From assembly GCF_002385225.1 (NCBI RefSeq), contig NZ_DGDC01000031.1:1-10747 (forward strand): a DNA stretch of 10,747 nt, given 5' to 3'. A program made the position numbers and the translations under genes. The DNA comes from Psychrobacter sp. UBA3962. GTDB taxonomy: Bacteria > Pseudomonadota > Gammaproteobacteria > Pseudomonadales > Moraxellaceae. The first letter of the stretch is position 1. Every line of letters begins with the position of its first letter. Below are positions 6,387 to 10,747 of this stretch, piece by piece. Below the pieces are notes generated by a model. The model was not told where the DNA came from and did not search any database. It saw nothing but the letters and a program-made list of their open reading frames with translations.

Positions 6387-6399
6387 AATAGTAACTATT
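6387..6399. promoter_or_regulatory. Palindrome abutting the HxlR start codon, possible autoregulatory operator
   Basis: AATAGTAACTATT is a perfect 6-bp dyad around one central A and ends at the base before the ATG. It replaces any good Shine-Dalgarno, which is not visible upstream. A regulator bound here would block its own gene, and many HxlR-family proteins autoregulate through short dyads. Confidence 0.45.
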
Positions 6400-6855
6400 A
6401 TGGCTAAATTACCCTTAAATAAACCCAACCTTGCAGCCTGCCCTATTGCCCGCAGTATTGCTGTGTTTGGTGATGCGTGGTCTATGCTTATTTTACGAGA
6501 TGCCCATATGGGTCTTACTCGCTTTGACGAATTTCGCACCAGTTTGGGTATTGCGCCATCAGTACTTACCAAGCGCTTGGCCACCTTAGTTGAAGAAGGG
6601 TTGTTTGAAAAAAGATATTATTCTGAACATCCCCCACGTGAGGAGTATCTACTGACACCAGCAGGGCAAGAGATATTGCCTATATTATTTATGCTAGGCG
6701 ATTGGAGTCGCAGACATAAGCCTTATGATGATCCGTCACTTATGCCCGCTTTTATAGATACAGAAACAGGCGCTGAGATAGAGCCTATCGTCATTGATAA
6801 AAATACAGGGATAGAAATTGGCAAACGTGCGATACACCGAAAAAGAAGGGTTTAG
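6400..6855 (+). CDS. HxlR-family winged-helix transcriptional regulator
   Basis: The 151-residue protein has a typical HxlR domain at about 12-102: CPIARSIAVFGDAWSMLILR (14-33), the recognition region RFDEFRTSLGIAPSVLTKRL (41-60), the wing LFEKRYYSEHPPREEYLLT (68-86) and the dimer helix from 87. HxlR proteins are small dimeric regulators that often sense electrophiles, quinones or aldehydes through a conserved N-terminal cysteine; Cys14 is the only cysteine here. The C-terminal extension (115-151) holds two similar units, IDTETGAEIEP and IDKNTGIEIGK, on a basic tail, in a position where related proteins carry cysteine pairs. The ATG at 6400 is directly preceded by a dyad and lacks a strong ribosome site. 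It is divergent from the SBF-like transporter and converges, 22 bp away, with the flavin monooxygenase gene. Confidence 0.92.
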   Translation: MAKLPLNKPNLAACPIARSIAVFGDAWSMLILRDAHMGLTRFDEFRTSLGIAPSVLTKRLATLVEEGLFEKRYYSEHPPREEYLLTPAGQEILPILFMLGDWSRRHKPYDDPSLMPAFIDTETGAEIEPIVIDKNTGIEIGKRAIHRKRRV

Positions 6856-6877
6856 TGTAAAGAAAGTTTCAGCCGCC

Positions 6878-8215
6878 TTAACTATTAACACCCATAATGC
6901 GCGGATCAATACCATATTGCTCAGGCACACCCAAATGCTCGCGTAGAGTCGTTCCCTCATAATCAAGATGAAACAATCCACGATCTTGAAGGATCGGCAC
7001 CACACCATCTACAAAGTCATCTAATCCGTCATGATAAGCATCAGGGATAACCCAGAAACCATCACAGGCTTCAGCTTCAAACCATTCCTGCATATGATCC
7101 GCTACCTCAGTCACTGTTCCAGCAACCACTGGTTGATAATCGATTACCCCATGAGCCAGAATGTCACGGACGCTCCACCCTTCATGGGCAATTTCCAATG
7201 CTCTTATTGCACGTGTATCACCTCCCATAGCTCGAGCTTGTGACAGCTGATCAGGTGAAAGCGGTTGATCCAAATCATTCATGTCCAATCTCACCCCCAG
7301 CATATGTTGCAAATACCCAGCACGTTGATCCAGTGTCTTTCCGACCAGCTTAATACGACGGTCGAGTGCCTCGCGCTTATTATTTGCAATACTGGTAATT
7401 AGACCGGCAAAAAACTTAAATTCGTCAGGGTTACGTCCAGACTTCTCCACAGCATTACGAAAGGCGGCACGCTGTTTGCGAGCATCATCAATGGTATAAG
7501 CTGCGCCAATAAAACCACTAGCATAGCGGCCTGCAATGTCTAGTGAGTTGGGGCTAGCAACTCCAGCATGAAAGATTACGGGTTGACCTTGTTCAGAGGG
7601 CGGGATATATAACGGTCCCCGTGATGCCACATAATCCCCACCTAGATTGATTGGAGCGACTTGGTCGGCTTTAGCGTATTCACCAGTTTCCTGATTGGTC
7701 ACCCAAGCATCTTTTCCCCAGCTCCCCCACAAGGCCTGAATAATCTGAATCATCTCATGTGCTCGTTTATAACGCTCCTGACTCGAAGGAATGCGTTGGC
7801 CATAATTGGCAGCGACATCATCGCTAGCTGACGTCACAGCATTCCAGCCGGTTCTTCCATGATTCATGATATCTAGCGCTTTGAACTGACGCGCCAGATT
7901 AAAGGCTTCATTAAAAGTAGTCGAGCCAGTAGCGACCATACCAATTCTTTTGGTCTCCCGTGACACAGCGGCCAGTGTCATCATTACGTCGAGGTTGAAC
8001 CCTGATGGCTCATGATTCAGATCGCCTGTGATAGTGTAAGGTCCATCGGGCAAAAATAGGAACTGAAATTTGCCACGTTCAGCTGCCTGTGCCTGTTTGA
8101 CTTTGGCATCATAGCTAGTATAGGCTCGGGGATCAGTGCCGGGCATACGCCATGCATCAGCAGTCGCACCATGACCATTGCCTAAATGCATGCCGAGAAT
8201 CATTTGACGTTTCAT
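6878..8215 (-). CDS. FMN-dependent monooxygenase, NtaA/SnaA/DszA family
   Basis: A 445-residue luciferase-like TIM-barrel flavoenzyme of the NtaA/SnaA/DszA/DmoA group, which uses FMNH2 supplied by a separate reductase and oxygen to oxidise substrates such as nitrilotriacetate, dibenzothiophene sulfone or dimethyl sulfide. The length is normal for the family. Visible signatures are the N-terminal ILGMHLGNGHG (6-16), the barrel strand FLFLPDGPYT (52-61), the family motif GRTGWNAVTSASDDVAANYG (120-139) and GQPVIFHAGVASPNSLDIAG (210-229). The substrate cannot be read from the sequence. The ATG at 8215 has AGGAG 8 nt upstream. It lies 165 bp downstream of the OhrR-like MarR gene on the same strand, with a candidate promoter of its own between them. 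No flavin reductase gene is present in the window. Confidence 0.92.
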   Translation of the reverse strand: MKRQMILGMHLGNGHGATADAWRMPGTDPRAYTSYDAKVKQAQAAERGKFQFLFLPDGPYTITGDLNHEPSGFNLDVMMTLAAVSRETKRIGMVATGSTTFNEAFNLARQFKALDIMNHGRTGWNAVTSASDDVAANYGQRIPSSQERYKRAHEMIQIIQALWGSWGKDAWVTNQETGEYAKADQVAPINLGGDYVASRGPLYIPPSEQGQPVIFHAGVASPNSLDIAGRYASGFIGAAYTIDDARKQRAAFRNAVEKSGRNPDEFKFFAGLITSIANNKREALDRRIKLVGKTLDQRAGYLQHMLGVRLDMNDLDQPLSPDQLSQARAMGGDTRAIRALEIAHEGWSVRDILAHGVIDYQPVVAGTVTEVADHMQEWFEAEACDGFWVIPDAYHDGLDDFVDGVVPILQDRGLFHLDYEGTTLREHLGVPEQYGIDPRIMGVNS

Positions 8216-8245
8216 TTTTTGAACTCCTAATTTAGCTTAAAGTAG

Positions 8246-8273
8246 ATTATCGATCTATCCATATTTCCGTAAA
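8246..8273 (-). promoter_or_regulatory. Candidate promoter of the flavin monooxygenase gene
   Basis: On the minus strand TTTACG (8268-8273) and GATAAT (8246-8251) are separated by 16 bp. The -10 sits inside a small dyad, TAGAT-N5-ATCTA (8243-8257). A second dyad, GCATC-T-GATGC (8293-8303), lies about 20 bp upstream of the -35. Either could be a regulator site, for example for the adjacent MarR protein, but neither resembles the large palindrome at 8964. Confidence 0.35.
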
Positions 8274-8380
8274 ATCTGACCGATAACTCAGTGCATCTGA
8301 TGCTGATAATCCGCATTTTCTTCCGTTACGATATATAACTACATTTATCGCAAGTATCTTGTATCAAAACTTTGTAAAGG

Positions 8381-8848
8381 TTAATGAGTGGCAGGCCAAG
8401 CAAGGTCATTAAGGGTATCTTTTAAGTCCATAGCACCTTTCTGATCGAGCTTACACGCACTTCTTATTTGCCCGCTAATAGCTAGTACATCATCTCTTAG
8501 CGCCTCACCTGCTGAAGTGAGATTTATTAAGACGCGACGCTCATCTTCCACATCACGTGCTCGCGTCACTTTACCAGCAATTTCAAGTCGCTTAAGGATA
8601 GGCGTAATGGTGCCCGTTTCCATATTTAATCTGGTACCAAGATCCCCTACTGTACGCGGCGTTCCAGCAAATAATTCGAGCATGACTAAGTATTGTGAAA
8701 ATGTCAGCCCAAGTGGCTTAAGAAAGGGTTTGTGAAGCTGCATCATACGATTGGCAGCGCCATACAAGGCGAAGGATAACTCATTACTAACCCCCATAGG
8801 ATGAGGCGATAATGACTTATCTTCTAGTTCTGTAATAGATTTTTTCAT
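8381..8848 (-). CDS. MarR-family regulator of the OhrR type, lacking the sensing cysteine
   Basis: The 155-residue MarR protein follows the OhrR pattern closely: ELSFALYGAANRM (23-35), KPLGLTFSQYLVMLELF (44-60), the winged helix with METGTITPILKRLE (76-89), and the wing VEDERRVLINLT (100-111). OhrR proteins repress organic-hydroperoxide resistance genes and sense peroxides through a cysteine in the LCF motif. Here that cysteine is Ser25, and the tyrosines that hydrogen-bond it in Bacillus OhrR (Tyr29, Tyr40) align with His39 and Phe50. A lone Cys132 sits near the second cysteine of two-Cys OhrR proteins. Peroxide sensing by the known route is therefore unlikely, and it may bind a ligand instead. 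The ATG at 8848 has GGAG 4 nt upstream. It is probably autoregulated through the 28-bp palindrome upstream and may control the monooxygenase downstream. Confidence 0.9.
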   Translation of the reverse strand: MKKSITELEDKSLSPHPMGVSNELSFALYGAANRMMQLHKPFLKPLGLTFSQYLVMLELFAGTPRTVGDLGTRLNMETGTITPILKRLEIAGKVTRARDVEDERRVLINLTSAGEALRDDVLAISGQIRSACKLDQKGAMDLKDTLNDLAWPATH

Positions 8849-8948
8849 GATGCTCCATATATAAAATTAATCGTCAAAATAATAGATTCACATCTGTGGG
8901 ACTTATCGTCTGAACACTATAAATTGGAAAGCTATACTATGCAGTGCT

Positions 8949-9083
8949 CTATAAATAACATGCGCTATTATATAGTGCACTATATAATAGCACAATATAA
9001 TATTTAGAGTCATGCATCACCGCCATTCTATAATCAAGCTCCACTTCAGAGCGAACTGTTGAATCAATATAAATATGTCTCAT
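8949..9083 (-). CDS. Short 44-codon ORF of unknown status (possible gene relic)
   Basis: The reading frame starts MRHIYIDSTVRSEVELDY and ends in a TAG at 8949. The first 29 residues have a plausible coding composition. The last dozen are translated from the 28-bp palindrome, which makes a genuine small protein less likely. No Shine-Dalgarno is visible. I do not recognise the sequence. It directly follows the transporter relic on the same strand in another frame, so it may be the tail of a further decayed gene. Confidence 0.2.
   Translation of the reverse strand: MRHIYIDSTVRSEVELDYRMAVMHDSKYYIVLLYSALYNSACYL
8964..8991. promoter_or_regulatory. 28-bp perfect palindrome, probable MarR operator
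   Basis: The sequence reads identically on both strands around the centre 8977/8978. Its core is TATAGTGCACTATA (8971-8984) and its outer arms are GCTATTA/TAATAGC. With one mismatch the symmetry extends to 34 bp (8961-8994). MarR-family dimers bind palindromes of about this type, and the site lies 116 bp upstream of the MarR start. It contains TATAAT on each strand. Confidence 0.6.
8967..8995 (-). promoter_or_regulatory. Candidate MarR promoter embedded in the palindrome
   Basis: On the minus strand TTGTGC (8990-8995; three of six) is followed after 17 bp by a perfect TATAAT (8967-8972). The palindrome would occupy the whole spacer, so a bound dimer would exclude RNA polymerase. The start would be near 8960, giving a leader of about 110 nt. 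Confidence 0.4.
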
Positions 9084-9085
9084 CA

Positions 9086-9172
9086 CGCTAATAGCAAATC
9101 TTTCTATATACCTAGCAGATAATCGATTAATACTAAAATTAGGCGTCTACCCGTACTTTGAAGCTCTGGAAA
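9086..9172 (-). pseudogene. Fragment of an SBF-like transporter gene
   Basis: Read on the minus strand, the fragment gives LQSTGRRLILVLIDYLLGI, a stop, then KDLLLA. This aligns without gaps to residues 69-94 of the transporter at 5204-6124 (LQSAGMSLILVLISYAL, then GVRGDLLLA), with 18 of 26 positions identical. At the DNA level 20 bases are identical in a row (9125-9144 and 5882-5901). A TAG (9104-9106) and a TGA (9083-9085) interrupt it. No more of the gene is recognisable on either side, so this is a remnant of a lost paralogue or of a partial duplication. Confidence 0.7.
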
Positions 9173-9335
9173 TATTGAAAATATTTATTTCAGTATAGTA
9201 ACTATCTTTTTAGTAGTAACATGCATATTTTTATATTATTATCTTGTTATGAAACATGCTCTGACTTTCCAAGTTTTACTTGCGCGATGTGGGCTATTGA
9301 ACTCCCTTACTATCCTCAATTTTAGGTAGCATATT

Positions 9336-10331
9336 ATGCGAGCCGCTTATATAAGCCATTACGGCAATCTTGATCAAATTCAACTTGGCGACCAACCTGC
9401 ACCACTCATTCAGAGTGATGAGGTTTTAATTAAAGTACATGCAGTCAGTATTAATCCATTGGATTTGCGCATGGTCGAAGGCGAATTTAAAGCAGTTATA
9501 CCAGTAGAATTTCCTTTCATCTTAGGCAATGATTTGGCAGGAATTATTGTTAAAGTGGGTGCAAATGTTCGCAAATTTAAAGTGGGCGATGAGATTTTTG
9601 CTAAGACCGATAAGCAAGGTTCTTTCGCTGAATATACAACGCTTAAAGAAACTTCAATTGCGCTGAAACCTAAGAATATTTCTATGACGCAAGCTGCTGC
9701 TCTACCTTTAGTTGCGCTAACAGCCTGGCAGGCCCTAATAGAAATAGCCCAGTTGAAACGTGGTCAAAAAATCCTAATTCATGCCGGTTCTGGGGGTGTG
9801 GGTTCTATAGCCATTCAACTTGCTAAACATTTAGGGGCCTACGTCGCTACAACGGCAAGTGCCAAGAATGCCAATTGGCTGGCAGACTTAGGGGCAGACC
9901 TCGTCATCGACTATAAAAAGACTAATTTTACTGATGAGCTGGTAAATTATGACGTGGTATTTGATACACAAGGGGGCGATACTTTAGAACAATCGCTACA
10001 AGTTCTAAAGGCTGGCGGTATCGTCGTGAGTATAGCTGGACAACCCGACAAAAACATGGCGAAAGCGATCGATGCAAACTGGCTTATGAGTAAAATTATT
10101 CCCCTACTCAGCTTACCTATTAGAGTTAAAGCCAAAAAACAAGGCATCCGCTATCACTTTTTATTTATGCAGCCAAATGGCGAGCAATTGACTCGTATTG
10201 CTGAACTCGTAGAAGCAGAAGAAATTGTTCCTGTACTGGATCAAATTTATGACTTTAGCGACTTTGAGAAGGCGATTAGTCACGTAGATAGCGGTCATAG
10301 CAAAGGTAAAGTAGTGGTAAATTTACTGTAG
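9336..10331 (+). CDS. Zinc-free NADP-dependent oxidoreductase (quinone reductase type, MDR family)
   Basis: A 331-residue medium-chain dehydrogenase/reductase of the quinone oxidoreductase type. The GroES-like N-terminal domain spans about 27-112 (VSINPLDLRMVEGEF at 37-51, GNDLAGIIVKVGANVRKF at 64-81). The cofactor-binding Rossmann domain begins near 140, with the nucleotide loop HAGSGGVGSIAIQLAK (149-164). The zinc-binding cysteines of alcohol dehydrogenases are absent, which fits NADPH-dependent reduction of quinones or enones. The conserved YDVVFDTQGGDTL strand is also present. The length is normal for the family. The ATG at 9336 follows TTTAGG with about 9 nt spacing. It is transcribed away from the MarR gene; a probable terminator follows at 10374, before an alpha/beta hydrolase gene. 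The true substrate is unknown. Confidence 0.92.
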   Translation: MRAAYISHYGNLDQIQLGDQPAPLIQSDEVLIKVHAVSINPLDLRMVEGEFKAVIPVEFPFILGNDLAGIIVKVGANVRKFKVGDEIFAKTDKQGSFAEYTTLKETSIALKPKNISMTQAAALPLVALTAWQALIEIAQLKRGQKILIHAGSGGVGSIAIQLAKHLGAYVATTASAKNANWLADLGADLVIDYKKTNFTDELVNYDVVFDTQGGDTLEQSLQVLKAGGIVVSIAGQPDKNMAKAIDANWLMSKIIPLLSLPIRVKAKKQGIRYHFLFMQPNGEQLTRIAELVEAEEIVPVLDQIYDFSDFEKAISHVDSGHSKGKVVVNLL

Positions 10332-10373
10332 TGTTTCACTAAAATTAATCTACAAAACATACCTATGGAAGAC

Positions 10374-10402
10374 GTCCTTTAGAATAAGGACCAGTTTTTA
10401 TT
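10374..10402 (+). terminator. Probable intrinsic terminator after the oxidoreductase gene
   Basis: GTCCTT (10374-10379) and AAGGAC (10386-10391) form a 6-bp stem with a 6-nt loop. After three bases comes TTTTTATT (10395-10402). The stem is short and the T-tract is offset, so termination may be partial and some read-through into the hydrolase gene is possible. Confidence 0.5.
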
Positions 10403-10440
10403 GAAACTGTTAACTAAAAATAAAACGGATACTATGTACT

Positions 10441-10747
10441 ATGCAAACATTCGAACGTACGATCACTTTAGAAAGTAAAAAAGCCCGCTATTACGACCTG
10501 TCTGGTTTGATTAATAATGATGAAACTACCAAACTTCCTGCTGCACATTTTTATGGGGGTAATGGCTTTACTACGGGGGTCTATTTACCTTTATTGACCA
10601 AACTCAGTGAGCAATTTACTATCACCAGTCTTGCCTTACGAGGCTATTGGCATGACTTGCCTTCAGTGAAGAAACTCACCCGCGAAGAAGATGCCGATAT
10701 CTTGATTGATTTTTTGGAGAAAACACAAGATAATACCAATTCCACAA
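10441..10747 (+). CDS. Alpha/beta hydrolase, N-terminal part (runs off the right edge)
   Basis: Only 102 codons are present. Residues 36-71 (HFYGGNGFTTGVYLPLLTKL, then FTITSLALRGYWHDL) match the start of an alpha/beta hydrolase fold. The first strand leads into a HFYGGNGF oxyanion-type loop in the place of the usual HGxxG, and the next strand is followed by the LRGYW turn. The nucleophile elbow and the remaining catalytic residues would lie beyond the window, so activity and substrate cannot be judged. The ATG at 10441 is chosen because the nearby ATG at 10434 is out of frame and hits a stop after 14 codons; the ribosome site (CGGA, 11 nt away) is weak. It is on the same strand as the oxidoreductase, 109 bp downstream, across a moderate terminator. 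Confidence 0.75.
   Translation, partial: MQTFERTITLESKKARYYDLSGLINNDETTKLPAAHFYGGNGFTTGVYLPLLTKLSEQFTITSLALRGYWHDLPSVKKLTREEDADILIDFLEKTQDNTNST

Larger units (their letters stand above)
8849..9335. other. 487-bp intergenic region with operator-like palindrome and gene relics
   Basis: The region separates the MarR gene (minus) from the oxidoreductase (plus). It holds a 28-bp perfect palindrome that doubles as a likely promoter, a 44-codon minus-strand ORF of uncertain status, and a decayed fragment of an SBF-like transporter gene. The last 150 bp before the oxidoreductase have no convincing promoter by eye. Confidence 0.75.

Noticed and set aside
8517..8735. Plus-strand open frame inside the MarR gene
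   Set aside because: It is antisense to the OhrR-like frame; its Arg/Ser-rich content is typical of a reverse-strand shadow.
10434..10478. Upstream ATG at 10434 as the hydrolase start
   Set aside because: It is out of frame with the hydrolase and ends after 14 codons.

Overview
The window looks like a chromosomal accessory stretch from a Moraxellaceae gammaproteobacterium, most likely Psychrobacter or a close relative. This is inferred from the AT-rich coding style, the BapA-type adhesin beside an OmpA-type lipoprotein, and the mix of AraC, HxlR and MarR regulators. No rRNA, tRNA or CRISPR array is visible.

Left third (1-2827, all on the minus strand): an AraC-family regulator, then an OmpA-domain lipoprotein, then the first 186 codons of a BapA/Bap-type secreted adhesin that leaves the window at its left edge. 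The 157-bp gap between the regulator and the lipoprotein gene holds two exact 25-bp direct repeats with a 31-bp period, about three helical turns. They abut a promoter with a good -10 and a poor -35. The simplest model is that the AraC protein activates the lipoprotein-adhesin unit and that the lipoprotein, anchored to peptidoglycan, helps present or secrete the adhesin.

Middle (2828-4143): no intact gene. It is an insertion-sequence graveyard. A minus-strand tnpB relic (IS200/IS605 family) still has a recognisable right-end hairpin lying just upstream of the AraC gene. A plus-strand relic of an IS4-type transposase is interrupted by stop codons. Two repeats of unknown origin lie between them.

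Right-centre (4144-6855): two transporters related to the bile acid:sodium symporter (BASS/SBF) superfamily converge on each other. The second is divergent from an HxlR-family regulator, and the shared intergenic region carries two AATAG...CTATT dyads, one touching the regulator's start codon and one beside the transporter's -35 element.

Right (6878-10747): an FMN-dependent NtaA/SnaA/DszA-type monooxygenase and, upstream on the same strand, an OhrR-like MarR regulator whose sensing cysteine and two associated tyrosines are replaced. A 487-bp gap follows, with a 28-bp perfect palindrome, a short ORF of unknown status and a decayed 26-codon fragment homologous to the transporter at 5204-6124. 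Then come a zinc-free NADPH:quinone-reductase-type oxidoreductase, a probable terminator, and the start of an alpha/beta hydrolase cut by the right edge. The redox and flavin enzymes and their local regulators suggest a small-molecule detoxification or catabolism island. The substrates cannot be read from the sequence.
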